A DNA stretch of 64,000 nt from Acidobacteriaceae bacterium (GTDB taxonomy: Bacteria > Acidobacteriota > Terriglobia > Terriglobales > Acidobacteriaceae). Each line of letters starts with the position of its first letter. Position 1 is the first letter of the stretch. The notes below the pieces were generated by a model that had not been told where the DNA came from, ran no database searches, and worked only from the letters and a program-made list of their open reading frames with translations. The position numbers were made by a program, and so were the translations under genes. Shown here piece after piece: positions 1 to 10,279 of this stretch. The stretch is taken from the NCBI GenBank assembly GCA_035944135.1, contig DASZBM010000004.1, positions 1 to 64,000 of the forward strand. Reading direction: 5' to 3'.

Positions 1-2676
1 GCCCTTGCCGCCGCGCGACTGGAGGCGGTAGGCGTCGACGTCGGTGCGCTTGCCGTAGCCGTTCTCGGAGACGGTGAGGATGAGGCAGGGGGTGAGGCCG
101 AGCTTCTCGTCGAGCTTCTGGAGCTTGGCGGCGGCTTCCTCGGAGAGCGCGGGCGCGGCGGCGGTGTCGTCGGCGGCTGCGAGCTCGAGGGGCTGCGAGG
201 CGGCGGAGTCGATGGCTTCGTCGATGGCCTTTTGGACCTGGGCGGCGAGGCCGGCGGCTTTGGCGCGCTCGAGGCGCTGCTTGTTGCGGGCCTCGTTGGA
301 GGGGGTGACGGCGGCGCCGATGACGTAGTCACCCTTCTTGAGCGAGATGCCGCGGTTGCCGAAGGCGGGGCGGCCCATGGCGCGGAGGTCGCGCTCGTCG
401 AAGCGGATGGCCATGCCGTCGTGCGTGGCGAGGAAGATGACCTGCTCGCCGTCGGTCATGCGGGCGGTGACGAGCTCGTCGTCCTTGTCAATGCCGATGG
501 CGATGATGCCGCGGGCCATGACGTTGGAGAAGTCGCGGAGTGCGGTCTTCTTGACGGTGCCGTTGCGGGTGGCGAAGAGGACGTACTTGTTCTCTTCGGT
601 GAGGTCGCGGACGGGGAGGATGGTGACGACCTTTTCGCCGGGCTGGAGGTCGACGAGCGAGGCCATGGCCTTGCCCTTGCCGGCGGCGCCGACGTCGGGG
701 ATCTCATAAACCTTGAGCCAGTAGACGCGGCCGGTGTTGGTGAAGCAGAGCAGATAGGCGTGCGTGGAGTCGATGATGAGCTGCGAGACGAAGTCTTCCT
801 CGCGGGTCTTCATGCCCATGCGGCCGGTGCCGCCGCGGCGCTGCTGGCGGTAGGTGGAGATGGGCGTGCGCTTGAGGTAGCCGGTGTTGGAGACGGTGAC
901 GGCGACCTGCTCGTCGGCGATGAGGTCCTCGAGGGTGAGCTCGGCGGACTCGTCGATGATGGTGGTGCGGCGTGCGTCGCCGTACTTGTCGCGGATCTCT
1001 TCGAGCTCCTTGACGATGACGCGGCGGAGTTTTTTCTCGGAGGCGAGGATGGACTCGAACTCGGCGATGTTGTCGCGGACGAGCTTGAGCTCGTTGAGGA
1101 TTTCGTCGACGGAGAGCTGGGTGAGGCGGTAGAGCTGCAGTTCGAGGATGGCGTCGATCTGGCGGTAGGAGAGGATCAGCGTGCCGGTGGAGTTGCCTGC
1201 AAGCTGCGCGGAGACGCTGCCGCCGGCGAGGTCGATGCCGTACTTGGCAGGGTCGAGCGAAACGCCCTTGATCTCAGTGCCGCGGAGCGTGATGCGGCGA
1301 TTGGAGAAGAATTGGAAGAGGTTCTCGCGAGCGTCGGCGCGGCTGGCGGACTGACGGATGATCTTGATGACGGAGTCGAGATGGTCGAGCGCGATCTGCT
1401 GGCCGAGCAGGATGTGTTCACGGTCGCGGGCCTTGTTGAGCAGGAAGGCGGTGCGGCGGCGGACGACGTCGATGCGGTGATCGATGAAGGCGTGGATGGC
1501 CGCGGGGAGCGAGAGCTCCTTGGGCTGATTGTTGTGCACAGCCAGGAAGATCATCGAGAAGCTTTCCTGCATCTGTGTGTGCTTGTAGAGCTGGTTGAGG
1601 ACGATCTCATGCTGGGCGCCGCGCTTGAGTTCGATGACGATGCGCATGCCGTCGCGGTCGGACTCGTCGCGCACGTCGGAGATGTCGTCGATGATCTTCT
1701 CGTTGACGAGCTCGGCGATGCGCTTGATGAGGTTTGATTTGTTGACCTGGTAGGGAATCTCGGTGGTGATGATTGCCTGACGGCCGCCGCTGATCTGCTC
1801 GAGGCCACACTTGGCGCGCATGATGAAGCGGCCGCGGCCGGTCTTGTAGGTCTGCGCGAGATTGCCGCGGCCATAGAGATAGCCGCCGGTGGGGAAGTCG
1901 GGACCTTTGACGTGATCGAGAACGATCGCGAGGTCGGGGCGCGCGTCGGACTTTTCCTTCTGGATGAGCGCGATTGTCGCGTTGAGGACCTCGGTGAGAT
2001 TGTGCGGCGGGATGTTCGTCGCCATGCCGACGGCGATGCCGGTGCTGCCATTGACGATGAGGTTGGGAATGCGTGCGGGAAGGACGCTCGGCTCGGTGGT
2101 GGACTCGTCGTAGTTGGGGACGAAGTCGACGGTTTCTGAATCGATGTCCGCGAGCATCTCGCCGGCGAGGCGCATCATGCGGCTTTCGGTGTAACGCATG
2201 GCGGCGGGCGGGTCGCCGTCGACGGAGCCGAAGTTGCCCTGGCCGTCGATGAGCGGATAGCGCAGCGAGAAGGGCTGCGCGAGACGGACCATCGTGTCGT
2301 AGATGGCGGAATCGCCGTGCGGATGGTAATTACCCATCACGTGGCCGACGACCTTGGCCGACTTGGTGTACTTCTTGTTGAACTGCAGGCCCATCTCCTG
2401 CATGCCGTAGAGGACGCGGCGATGCACGGGCTTGAGGCCGTCGCGGGCGTCAGGCAGGGCGCGGCCGATGATGACCGACATCGAGTAGTCGAGATACGAC
2501 CGGCGCATCTCCTCCTCGATGTTGATGGGCAGAAGCTGCAGGGCTCCGGGACCTGTGGGCGCGCCGGGGCCGTCTCCTCCGCCGCCAGGAGGCGGGTTGT
2601 TGGAGTTGGCGTCCTGTGCGCTGGGTGGGTCGTTGGGGTTGGAGCCGAGGGGGAGCTGGTTCTGGTCGTCAGGCAT
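1..2676 (-). CDS. gyrA: DNA gyrase subunit A (3' end outside window)
   Basis: Catalytic and DNA-binding subunit of gyrase, which introduces negative supercoils together with GyrB. 892 codons are visible and no stop is reached, so the C-terminal tail is missing. The ATG at 2676 gives a Pro/Gly/Asn-rich lead of about 40 residues before the usual start motif [19 protein letters not shown]. The active-site Tyr in AAMRYTE is about residue 162, and the quinolone region [11 protein letters not shown] keeps the Ser. The beta-pinwheel C-terminal domain is recognisable ([16 protein letters not shown], then [18 protein letters not shown]), but an alanine-rich, charged insertion of about 70 residues, encoded by roughly 88-300, separates these two blocks. 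gyrB is not adjacent. Coding strand is C-rich. Confidence 0.98.
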   Translation of the reverse strand, partial: MPDDQNQLPLGSNPNDPPSAQDANSNNPPPGGGGDGPGAPTGPGALQLLPINIEEEMRRSYLDYSMSVIIGRALPDARDGLKPVHRRVLYGMQEMGLQFNKKYTKSAKVVGHVMGNYHPHGDSAIYDTMVRLAQPFSLRYPLIDGQGNFGSVDGDPPAAMRYTESRMMRLAGEMLADIDSETVDFVPNYDESTTEPSVLPARIPNLIVNGSTGIAVGMATNIPPHNLTEVLNATIALIQKEKSDARPDLAIVLDHVKGPDFPTGGYLYGRGNLAQTYKTGRGRFIMRAKCGLEQISGGRQAIITTEIPYQVNKSNLIKRIAELVNEKIIDDISDVRDESDRDGMRIVIELKRGAQHEIVLNQLYKHTQMQESFSMIFLAVHNNQPKELSLPAAIHAFIDHRIDVVRRRTAFLLNKARDREHILLGQQIALDHLDSVIKIIRQSASRADARENLFQFFSNRRITLRGTEIKGVSLDPAKYGIDLAGGSVSAQLAGNSTGTLILSYRQIDAILELQLYRLTQLSVDEILNELKLVRDNIAEFESILASEKKLRRVIVKELEEIRDKYGDARRTTIIDESAELTLEDLIADEQVAVTVSNTGYLKRTPISTYRQQRRGGTGRMGMKTREEDFVSQLIIDSTHAYLLCFTNTGRVYWLKVYEIPDVGAAGKGKAMASLVDLQPGEKVVTILPVRDLTEENKYVLFATRNGTVKKTALRDFSNVMARGIIAIGIDKDDELVTARMTDGEQVIFLATHDGMAIRFDERDLRAMGRPAFGNRGISLKKGDYVIGAAVTPSNEARNKQRLERAKAAGLAAQVQKAIDEAIDSAASQPLELAAADDTAAAPALSEEAAAKLQKLDEKLGLTPCLILTVSENGYGKRTDVDAYRLQSRGGKG

Positions 2677-2710
2677 CGTCACGCAAACTTTCTATGTATC
2701 GTCACCTCTT

Positions 2711-2740
2711 ATTATAGGCGTTTTGCAACGTTGATAGCGG
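2711..2740 (-). promoter_or_regulatory. Candidate gyrA promoter (-10 element)
   Basis: On the minus strand a perfect TATAAT lies at 2716-2711, 35 bases before the gyrA ATG. The -35 position (about 2733-2740) is only weakly matched (CCGCTA/GCTATC). A purine-rich GAGGTGA sits between the -10 and the start. Inference from consensus only. Confidence 0.5.
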
Positions 2741-2790
2741 CAGGTGCCGGTGTGGATACGCGACGCAGAATGAGCAACTTGCAGGCAGAG

Positions 2791-2814
2791 AAAAGGGGCG
2801 CCCGAAGGCGCCCC
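2791..2814 (-). terminator. Intrinsic terminator after TonB receptor 1
   Basis: On the minus strand GGGGCGCC-TTCG-GGCGCCCC is followed by TTTT: a perfect 8-bp GC stem with a UUCG tetraloop, 25 bases past the stop of the receptor gene. It closely resembles the terminator of the neighbouring paralogue at 6542-6565. Confidence 0.85.
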
Positions 2815-2838
2815 GAAGTGGGTGTGTAATGGATGAGA

Positions 2839-5800
2839 TTAGAAGTAGAATCTTGCGCCGAGCTGCGTCTGACGTGCGTTCGCGGCGGAAGTGATTTCGC
2901 CGAAGGCGGTATTGGCGCCACCGACCTCCCAAAGTGAACTCGGGTTGTTGAAGCTCGTGTGGTTGAAGACGTTATCGCTTTCCATGCGGAGCTGCAACCT
3001 CATGACACCATCGTTGGAAAGGATGAAGTTCTTCGCGAGAACGAGGTTCGTGTTGTTGGCCCCCGGCCCGTGATACGGGTTGCGATGCACGTTACCGAAG
3101 CTGCCGATCGGTTCGTCAGTGATGAAGCCGTTGTTGGCAAACCACTGGCCCTTTGCGGACAGATTGCGTGGGTTGGTGCGAACGAGCGGACCCGACTGAA
3201 CAGGAACGTCCGGGCAGGCGTAGAAGCTGTAGTTGGGCGAGCACCAGAGCGAGCGCCCGGTGGTGCCAGCATAGGAGATGTCATACGGCTCGCCGGTGTT
3301 CAGCGTCAGGATTCCGCTGATCTCCCAGCCTGAGAGCGCGAGGCTCATTGGACTGAAGGCGCTGCCATGAATCAGGGGTGAGGTATAGACGGGCGAGAAG
3401 ACAAAGTGATGACGCACGTCGTAGGTCGAATCGCCGTAGTTCAACGACTTCTGGAACTGGTTCCAAGCTCGCTGACCACTGTTGCCGAAGCCGCTGTTCT
3501 CGAAGCTCGACGCATCGTCCATCGCGTGAGCGTAGGTGTAGCTGGCCTGGAACTGCAAGCCATGGGTAACAGCCTTGGTGATGCTTGCCTGTAAAGAGTT
3601 GTAGTTAGAGCTTGCGTAGGAACCTACTTCGCCGATCTCGATGAAGTTGGGGTTGTTTCCAATGGTATGGCTTGGATAGACACCCGATTGCGAATTGCGT
3701 TGTGCAACGCAGCTCGGATCGGCGACGCAGGCCGCGTGACCTGCGGCTGTCTCGTAATCGCCCTCATAGGTGACCTGATTGTGCTTGCCAAGAGCACCTA
3801 CGTAGCTGAGGCGAGCCACCATACGCGAGGGGAGTTCACGCTCCACGGAGAGTTGGAAGTTCTCCGAGTAAGGGGCACGGAAGGATTGATCGTAGCTGCT
3901 GATGTTGAAGACGGGCTCCAGGCTGCTCCAGGCGATGCTGGATCCGCGGGACGGAGCGACATAAGGGAAGCGGTTGTTCTCACTCGTCTGGCTGAGAGGT
4001 GCGCCAGTCGGGTCGTTGCCACCGTTGATGTCCACGAACGGATTCACGACGGAAGGAGTTCCGCCGAAGTCATTTGCGCCACCGCTCTGGAAGCCGAAGG
4101 GCGGCGTGCCGAGGGTCTGGAGCGAACTCTCTTCCTCGGTGCGGTCGTAGTAGATACCAAAGCCGCCACGGACGGAGAACTTGCCGGGCTGGCCGGAGAT
4201 CCAACCGAGATCGGGTGCCCAGGCGAAGCCGAAGCGCGGGCCGAGTTCGCCCCAGTGCTTCACAGCCTGACCTGAGTTATAGCAACCGGGGTCTCCGGGG
4301 AACGCCATGTTGGTGGGCGCGCCAGGGAAGATATTCGATTTTTCGCCGACGATGAAGCAGGCAACAGCCTCGCCGCCGTACTGATGATTCATCATCGGGG
4401 TATCCATCGAATACCCGAGACCATAGTTGAGCGTAAGTGTGTTGGTGACCTTCCACGAGTCCTGCGCAAAGACGTAGTTCAGGAAGGCCGTTGCCGCGAT
4501 CAGGTTGCCGGTGCCCTGCGCATAGGTGTCAGGGATGCCAAGGAGGTAATCGAGGAAGGCGTCGCCGGTCGAGTAGGCACCGTTGGTGTCGAACGAGTAT
4601 GCGCCGCTATTGCGAGCATCGAAGAGGTTCCACACGGAGAACTTGCGACCGTCATAGCCGAACTTAAGACTGTGGTGGCCGAAGCTCTTGGTGAAGTTGT
4701 CATCGAGCTGGATAACCTGATCGATACGGGGCTGCGGTCCGTTTGTTGTACCGCCGATGGAAAAGCCCCCCGGCGAACCGCCGTTGACCGAGATGTTGGG
4801 CAGGGTCGCATTGGTTGTGTCGTTTGGCGTGATGCTGAAGCCAGCGGAGCTGGGCAGCATGACCTGCTGCGGCTTGCCCGTGTTGTAGTTGAAGCGGGTG
4901 TAGTGGGCCGACAGATCGTTGACGGCCGTCGTGCTTAGTTGACGCACGTAGTCGACGGTCCACTGCTGGATGTGCTCGATGCTGCCGTCGCCGAAGCCGG
5001 GGAGCGTCGCGCCGCTAAAGGGAACGCCTTCAAGAAGATTCTGGCTCAGATAAAGTCCGAGGACAGTGATCTGGTTCTTGGGGTTCAGGTTGTAGTCGAC
5101 GCGGCCGATGTACTGGTTAGCGGTCGTGTTCTCAGTAGCGTTGAGGGTATAGAACGCGCCGTTGTTCGCGGCTGGAACGTACTGCTTGGCGAGCTTCGTG
5201 GTCAGCGCGTTGAAGGCACTAGTGGGAACGTAACCGGCGGCGGCGGATCCGCGAGCGCTGTCCAAGCAGTCGGCCCATGTCTCCCCGGTGGTGCAACCCG
5301 GGATGCTTATGGAGCTGGGAATTGGATTCGTGCTGAAGTTTCCGACGTCCGAGCTGAAGTTGCCCGCGAGTTGATTCGAGGTGAGAACCGTGTTGTTGTA
5401 AGTCCCCTCCGGTACGCGCTGATGCGTGCCCTGATACGCGCCGAAGAAGAAGAGCTTGTCCTTGAATACCGGACCACCGATGGTGCCACCGAAGATGTTC
5501 TGGTGGTAGGGGCTGATGACGTCAATTCGCTTGCCACCAGAGAACTGCTTCTGGAAGAAGCCGTTCGTGTTCAGGAAGGTATCGCGATAGTACTCAAAAC
5601 CAGTGCCGTGGAAGCGGTTAGTACCCTGCTTGATGGTCGCAGTGACGATGCCGCCCGAGTTGCGGTCATACTCCGCATTCAGCGGACCGTCGATCAGGTT
5701 GAATTGATCGATCGCGTCGAGGTTCGGGACGAACACGATGGTGTTGAGCGCGATGTCGTTCGTGTCGGCGCCATTGATCAGATACTCAGACTGCTGTGCC

Positions 5801-6354
5801 TGAGCGCCGCTGACGGAGTAGGTGCCGGAGAAGCGCGTGTCGGTCGGCTGGACGCCAGGAAGTGTAGTTTCGAGCGCCGTGAAGTTGCGGCCGATGAGCG
5901 GCAGCTCTTCCATCTGTCCGGAGTTGACGATGTTGTTGAGCTGCATGTCGGTCGTGTTGACCTGGACGGCGTCGGCGGCGACCTCAAGGGTCTCGGTGGT
6001 GTTGCCGACCTGAAGCTTGACCGGCTCAACATACTCCTGATCGATGTTGAGGACAATGCCGGTGGCGGTGAAGCTGTTGAAGCCGGGTGCGCTGACCGTG
6101 ATGCTGTAGGTGCCGACCGGGAGCTGCGGGAAGAGATAGTCGCCGGTAGAAAGGCTCTTCGTGGGGTATTTGACCCCGGTGGCGATGTTGGTCGCCGTGA
6201 CGGTGGCGCCGGGGACGACTGCGCCCGAAGGATCCGTAACGGTTCCCTTGATGCGGGCATTTACGTCTACTGCGTGGGCCGGGAATGCAAGAAACGCCAG
6301 TACGAATGCGAAAACCAGCGTCGACGAGACGCTTCGAAACTTAGCCAAAGACAT
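2839..6354 (-). CDS. TonB-dependent receptor, Oar-like, with carboxypeptidase regulatory-like domain
   Basis: Outer-membrane beta-barrel of 1171 residues, likely for TonB-driven uptake of an unknown ligand. A signal peptide (about residues 1-28, ending AHA) is followed by a carboxypeptidase-regulatory-like beta-sandwich (about 32-115: GTVTDPSGAVVPGATV, YLFPQLPVGTYSITV), a plug domain (NGADTNDIALNT, DRNSGGIVTATIKQGTN) and a long barrel that ends in Phe (GARFYF), the usual outer-membrane insertion signal. GGAG lies 6 bases before the ATG at 6354. The gene downstream of its promoter side, 6594-10202, is a close paralogue with the same architecture, so this is a tandem duplication. Substrate cannot be read from the sequence; in acidobacteria such receptors are often linked to plant-polymer or siderophore use, which is only background. 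Confidence 0.93.
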   Translation of the reverse strand: MSLAKFRSVSSTLVFAFVLAFLAFPAHAVDVNARIKGTVTDPSGAVVPGATVTATNIATGVKYPTKSLSTGDYLFPQLPVGTYSITVSAPGFNSFTATGIVLNIDQEYVEPVKLQVGNTTETLEVAADAVQVNTTDMQLNNIVNSGQMEELPLIGRNFTALETTLPGVQPTDTRFSGTYSVSGAQAQQSEYLINGADTNDIALNTIVFVPNLDAIDQFNLIDGPLNAEYDRNSGGIVTATIKQGTNRFHGTGFEYYRDTFLNTNGFFQKQFSGGKRIDVISPYHQNIFGGTIGGPVFKDKLFFFGAYQGTHQRVPEGTYNNTVLTSNQLAGNFSSDVGNFSTNPIPSSISIPGCTTGETWADCLDSARGSAAAGYVPTSAFNALTTKLAKQYVPAANNGAFYTLNATENTTANQYIGRVDYNLNPKNQITVLGLYLSQNLLEGVPFSGATLPGFGDGSIEHIQQWTVDYVRQLSTTAVNDLSAHYTRFNYNTGKPQQVMLPSSAGFSITPNDTTNATLPNISVNGGSPGGFSIGGTTNGPQPRIDQVIQLDDNFTKSFGHHSLKFGYDGRKFSVWNLFDARNSGAYSFDTNGAYSTGDAFLDYLLGIPDTYAQGTGNLIAATAFLNYVFAQDSWKVTNTLTLNYGLGYSMDTPMMNHQYGGEAVACFIVGEKSNIFPGAPTNMAFPGDPGCYNSGQAVKHWGELGPRFGFAWAPDLGWISGQPGKFSVRGGFGIYYDRTEEESSLQTLGTPPFGFQSGGANDFGGTPSVVNPFVDINGGNDPTGAPLSQTSENNRFPYVAPSRGSSIAWSSLEPVFNISSYDQSFRAPYSENFQLSVERELPSRMVARLSYVGALGKHNQVTYEGDYETAAGHAACVADPSCVAQRNSQSGVYPSHTIGNNPNFIEIGEVGSYASSNYNSLQASITKAVTHGLQFQASYTYAHAMDDASSFENSGFGNSGQRAWNQFQKSLNYGDSTYDVRHHFVFSPVYTSPLIHGSAFSPMSLALSGWEISGILTLNTGEPYDISYAGTTGRSLWCSPNYSFYACPDVPVQSGPLVRTNPRNLSAKGQWFANNGFITDEPIGSFGNVHRNPYHGPGANNTNLVLAKNFILSNDGVMRLQLRMESDNVFNHTSFNNPSSLWEVGGANTAFGEITSAANARQTQLGARFYF

Positions 6355-6407
6355 GAATTTCTCCAGAACAGTTCTCCCTACGAGCTATTACTGTCGTTGT
6401 ACGCAAT

Positions 6408-6501
6408 TTTGGTGCCAAACCAAAAGGGTCGGGGGTCGACTCATAAGTTATTGAGGATTCGGGACACGATGGGATGGAACCTATGAATTTCTGGAGAAAT
6501 T
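6408..6501. promoter_or_regulatory. Palindromes upstream of TonB receptor 1
   Basis: The gap upstream of the receptor holds two short perfect inverted repeats: TTTGG-TG-CCAAA at 6408-6419 and AATTTCT-GG-AGAAATT at 6486-6501. The second resembles the ribosome-binding-site region of the same gene (TTCTGGAGAAATTC, about 6353-6366) and a sequence at 10334-10351 upstream of receptor 2. They could be operators; no regulator is identified. Confidence 0.3.
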
Positions 6502-6541
6502 TGGGGTCGGGTTTCCGCTCAATGGGATCATGACCAAAAAT

Positions 6542-6565
6542 AAAGGGCGCCCGAAGGCGCCCTTT
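6542..6565 (-). terminator. Intrinsic terminator after TonB receptor 2
   Basis: AAAGGGCGCC-CGAA-GGCGCCCTTT is a perfect 10-bp stem with a 4-base loop. On the minus strand it has a UUCG loop and runs into TTTATTTTT, so it should stop transcription of the receptor gene ending at 6594. T runs on both strands make it potentially bidirectional. Confidence 0.85.
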
Positions 6566-6593
6566 TTAGGTCGTTGCGGTGTGTGCGGGATGG

Positions 6594-9500
6594 TTAGAAG
6601 TAGAACTTCGCGGCGAGCTGGGTCTGACGGGCCGGATAGGCCGAGTTGGTGGAAGTAATCTGGCCAAACGTTCCAGTCGGCGTACCACTGGAGTTGAAGG
6701 TGGGCGTGGCGCTGGGATTAGCGAAGTTGGTGTGATTGAAGACGTTGTCGGATTCCATACTGAGACGCAGACGCCGGAGTCCGTCAGACGACATGTTGAA
6801 ATTTCTCGCGATAATCAGGTTGGTATTGTTGATCCCCGGACCATGGTAGGCGTTCCGTCCTTCGTTGCCGAAGGTACCGATGGCCTCCGGGGTAACGAAG
6901 CCGGTGTTGTAGGCAAACCAGCCTGTGGCAGTGGCTGTCTGGCTGGGGACGTCGTTGGCTCCGACACGCACGCGCGGGTTGAGACGAACGAGTGGGCCGA
7001 CTTGGTTCGGGACGTCGGGGCAGGCGTAGAACGAGTTGCTGCTGGAGCACCACAGGGAGTTCGACGAGCCGCCGGCGTACGAGATGTCGTACGGAAAGCC
7101 GGTCGCCAAAGTCATGATGCCGGTAATCTCCCAGCCTGACAATGCTAGGTTCTTCGGGCTGTACCAACTAGACCCGTGCAAAATGGGCGAGATATAGATT
7201 GGGGCAAACACGAGGCGCTGACGCGCGTCATACGACGAATTGCCGTAGTTGAGGGCTTTATCGTATTGGTTGTAGCCACGGCCACTGGAGCCGAACCCGG
7301 AGTTCTCAAAGCTGGAGCCGTCGTCAAGTGCGTGCGAAAACGTATAGCTCAACTGGAACTGCAGACCGTGCGTGTAAGCCTTTTGAACGCTGGCCTGCAG
7401 GGCGTTGTAGTTTGAGCTTCCTTCGGACGCGTCTTCGCCAATGCTGGTAAAGCCAGTCAGGCCGGTGTTCGGATCAACGCTTCCCCAGGCGGTGTTCCCC
7501 GGGTAGAGTTTCATCTGGTTATTGGCGTTCGTGTTTACGACGTACGGGTTGGCGCTCGGTGCTGAGCAGGCCGGATTGGCAAGGCAAGCTGCGTGTCCGG
7601 CGGCTGTCTCGTAATTGCCTTCGTAGTCGACCTGATTGCGGTGGGCGAGCGAACCAACGTAGCTGAGCCGCGCAACTACCTTTGCTGGAAATTCACGCTC
7701 GAGGCTGAGCTGGAAGTTCTCGGCATAGGGAGCACGGAAATTTGGCGCGTAGGTGCTCTTTGAGACCGGCTCCAGCTTGGCCCAGTTGATAGGCGCACCG
7801 GGCGTGGGGAAGGTGTACGGGAACTTGTTCGCGTAAACCGTACCGGAGTTGATATCCACGTAAGGGTTGCCGAATTCGGGAACGAGAGTCCCAGTGGTGG
7901 TAGTGGAGTAGTCATTAACTCCAGTCGAGGTGAGACCGAACGGTGGTGTGGTGAGAGTCTCGAGCGAGCTCTCCTCCTCGGTGCGGTCGTAGTAAATGCC
8001 GAAACCGCCACGGATGGAGAACCTGTGAGCGCCACCAGAGAGCCAACCGAGACTGGTCGGCGACCAGGCGAAACCAATGCGCGGACCAAACTCGCCGTAA
8101 TGCATGGTTGCCGTGGCGCTGGTCGAGCAGCCGGGGTCGCCCGGATAATTCAGGCCCTTCGGCGCGGTCGGGAAGACGGTGGACTGCTGGCCGCCGATAA
8201 GGCAGATGACCGCCTTGCCCTGGTACTGATGCTCGCGCAGAGGTGTATCGAGCGAGTAGCCCATGCCGTAATCGAACGTTAAGCTGTCGGAGACCTTCCA
8301 GGTGTCCTGCGCGAAGAGATAGTTGAGGAAAGCATCGGCCTGGATGGTAGCGCCGGAACTCTGGGAGTAGCTAGCCGGAATTCCGAGCAGGAAGTCGAGG
8401 ATCGGCACGCCAGTGCTGTAGGTGGATGTTGACGTGAAGCTGTAGCTTCCGTTGTTGCGTGCGCTGAACGGATTGGAAACATTGAAGCGGCGACCGTCAT
8501 AGCCGAACTTGAACGAGTGGTTTCCAATGACCTTGGAAACGCTGTCACCAAGCTGGTAAACCTGGTCGATGCGAGGCTGCGGGCCATTGGTGGAAAAACC
8601 AAGAGTAAAGAAGCCGGAGACGCTCATGAGCGGCAGGCCTTCGGCCGCCGTGTTCTGTGGGCTGATCTGGAAGCCGGCGCTCGAGGGAGAGACGGGATTC
8701 TGTGGAAAGACCGCCTGATAGTTGAAGCGTGTCCAGTGGACCTGGAACTCGTTTACGGTCGACGCGTTGAACTGATGGACATAGTCGAAGGTGTATTGCT
8801 GGGTGTATTGCGTACTCACGTCGCCGAAGCCAGGGACAGTGGCGCCGGTGAATGGCAGAGTTTCGGGTGCGACCTGGTGCTGGTACACGCCGACGAACGT
8901 GAACTGATTCGTCGGATTCAGCGCAAAATCAATGCGTCCCATCTCCTGATCAGCTTTGGTCGTTACAACGGGGTTGAAGTTGTAACCGTAGGTTCCGCTG
9001 TTGGGCGAGGGGACATAAGCCTTGATCATTGCAACGGAAATGGGATTAAAGGCCGACGTCGGCACCACGCCGTTTGTTCCGGCGGCGCCGAGGCAAACAG
9101 ACCAAACCGAACCCGGAGGGCAGCCTGGAATGCCAGTAATCGTCGCGGGCACCTTGGCGGTGCTGAAGCTGTAGTTGAATTGATTGCTGGAAGATTTCAA
9201 GAACTCAGAGAAGTTGCCGCCCAGATTGTTGGCATCAGGGACATAAATTCCTGTGCCGCCGGCCTCTGGAACGACCTGGCGAGTGCCCTGATAGGCGCCG
9301 AAGAAGAACAGTTTGTCCCTGAAGATGGGGCCGCCGAGGGTGCCACCAAAGACGTTCTGGTGGTACTTTGATACGGTCTTCAGCCCGGTTGACGGGCTGT
9401 ATTGAAAGAAGCTTGCGGTGTTCAGAAAAGTGTCGCGGTAAAACTCAAACGCGTCGCCATGGAAATGGTTTGTGCCTTGTTTTATCGTCGCGCTCACGAT

Positions 9501-10202
9501 GCCGCCCGAGTTGCGGTCGTACTCGGCATTCAGAGGACCTTCCAAGAGATTAAACTGGTTGATCGCGTCCAGATTCGGCGTATAGGTGAGGGTATTCAGC
9601 GCAAGATCATTTGTGTCGGCACCGTTGACGACGAACTCAGACTGTTGCGTCTGAGAGCCGCTGGCAGAGTAGGTGCCGAAGCGATCACTGGAAGCCTGTA
9701 CGCCGGGCTCGATGAGCTCGAGGCCAGTGAAGTTTCGGTTGATCAGCGGCAGCTCAACCATCTGACTGGAGTCAACAATGTTGCCGAGCTGCATGTCCGT
9801 GGTGTTGACCTGGACAGCATCGGCGGCGACTTCGAGGGTTTCCGTGCGGTTTCCGACCTCGAGTTTGACGGGCTGCACGTACTCCTGGTCGATGTTGATG
9901 ATGATGCCGGTAATGGTGAAGGCTTTGAAGCCCTGGGCGGAGACCGAGATGCTGTAAGTGCCGACCGGAAGCTGCGGGAAGAGATAGTTGCCGTCGGAGA
10001 GAGTCTTGGTCTCGAACTTGACCCCAGTCGCTGAGTTTGTGGCTGTGACCTGGACGCCAGGCAAGACGGCGCCGGAGGGATCGGTTACGGTGCCCTTGAT
10101 GCGGCCGTTCACGTCAATCGCGCTGGCGGGAAGGGTGGCAAAGGCAAGAAGGAAGACGAGAAGAAGAGACGACAGAATGCACCGCAGCCTAGAAAGATCC
10201 AT
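6594..10202 (-). CDS. TonB-dependent receptor, Oar-like, with carboxypeptidase regulatory-like domain (paralogue)
   Basis: Outer-membrane receptor of about 1202 residues. The ATG at 10202 is preferred because GGAG lies 8 bases upstream and the protein then starts directly with a signal peptide (MDLSRLRCILSSLLLVF to ASA). Same order as its neighbour: carboxypeptidase-regulatory-like domain (GTVTDPSGAVLPGVQV, LFPQLPVGTYSISV), plug (NGADTNDLALNT, DRNSGGIVSATIKQGTN), barrel, terminal Phe (AAKFYF). It is similar to the 2839-6354 product along its whole length but carries extra loop segments (for example near 7440-7560), as expected for duplicated receptors that diverge in extracellular loops. An upstream in-frame ATG at 10268 would add 22 non-signal residues and is less likely. 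Confidence 0.93.
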   Translation of the reverse strand: MDLSRLRCILSSLLLVFLLAFATLPASAIDVNGRIKGTVTDPSGAVLPGVQVTATNSATGVKFETKTLSDGNYLFPQLPVGTYSISVSAQGFKAFTITGIIINIDQEYVQPVKLEVGNRTETLEVAADAVQVNTTDMQLGNIVDSSQMVELPLINRNFTGLELIEPGVQASSDRFGTYSASGSQTQQSEFVVNGADTNDLALNTLTYTPNLDAINQFNLLEGPLNAEYDRNSGGIVSATIKQGTNHFHGDAFEFYRDTFLNTASFFQYSPSTGLKTVSKYHQNVFGGTLGGPIFRDKLFFFGAYQGTRQVVPEAGGTGIYVPDANNLGGNFSEFLKSSSNQFNYSFSTAKVPATITGIPGCPPGSVWSVCLGAAGTNGVVPTSAFNPISVAMIKAYVPSPNSGTYGYNFNPVVTTKADQEMGRIDFALNPTNQFTFVGVYQHQVAPETLPFTGATVPGFGDVSTQYTQQYTFDYVHQFNASTVNEFQVHWTRFNYQAVFPQNPVSPSSAGFQISPQNTAAEGLPLMSVSGFFTLGFSTNGPQPRIDQVYQLGDSVSKVIGNHSFKFGYDGRRFNVSNPFSARNNGSYSFTSTSTYSTGVPILDFLLGIPASYSQSSGATIQADAFLNYLFAQDTWKVSDSLTFDYGMGYSLDTPLREHQYQGKAVICLIGGQQSTVFPTAPKGLNYPGDPGCSTSATATMHYGEFGPRIGFAWSPTSLGWLSGGAHRFSIRGGFGIYYDRTEEESSLETLTTPPFGLTSTGVNDYSTTTTGTLVPEFGNPYVDINSGTVYANKFPYTFPTPGAPINWAKLEPVSKSTYAPNFRAPYAENFQLSLEREFPAKVVARLSYVGSLAHRNQVDYEGNYETAAGHAACLANPACSAPSANPYVVNTNANNQMKLYPGNTAWGSVDPNTGLTGFTSIGEDASEGSSNYNALQASVQKAYTHGLQFQLSYTFSHALDDGSSFENSGFGSSGRGYNQYDKALNYGNSSYDARQRLVFAPIYISPILHGSSWYSPKNLALSGWEITGIMTLATGFPYDISYAGGSSNSLWCSSSNSFYACPDVPNQVGPLVRLNPRVRVGANDVPSQTATATGWFAYNTGFVTPEAIGTFGNEGRNAYHGPGINNTNLIIARNFNMSSDGLRRLRLSMESDNVFNHTNFANPSATPTFNSSGTPTGTFGQITSTNSAYPARQTQLAAKFYF

Positions 10203-10262
10203 GGTTCTTTCTCCAAGAGGTGAGGCAGATGGTTGCTTGTCGCGGTGTATTAGCACGTTGAA

Positions 10263-10279
10263 TTCCAAACCTTGGAATA
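10263..10279. promoter_or_regulatory. Palindrome upstream of TonB receptor 2
   Basis: ATTCCAA-ACC-TTGGAAT is a perfect 7-bp inverted repeat 61 bases before the receptor start. It lies in the 328-base gap (10203-10530) between the receptor and the divergent PHP gene, in which no further gene is seen. It may be an operator; function is inferred from position only. Confidence 0.35.

Noticed and set aside
232-1737. 501-codon open frame on the plus strand
   Set aside because: Antisense to gyrA; its Gly/Asp/Glu/Val-rich product reflects GC-rich third positions on the opposite strand, with no domain.
4939-6486. 515-codon plus-strand frame opposite TonB receptor 1
   Set aside because: Antisense shadow of the receptor gene; low-complexity charged product.
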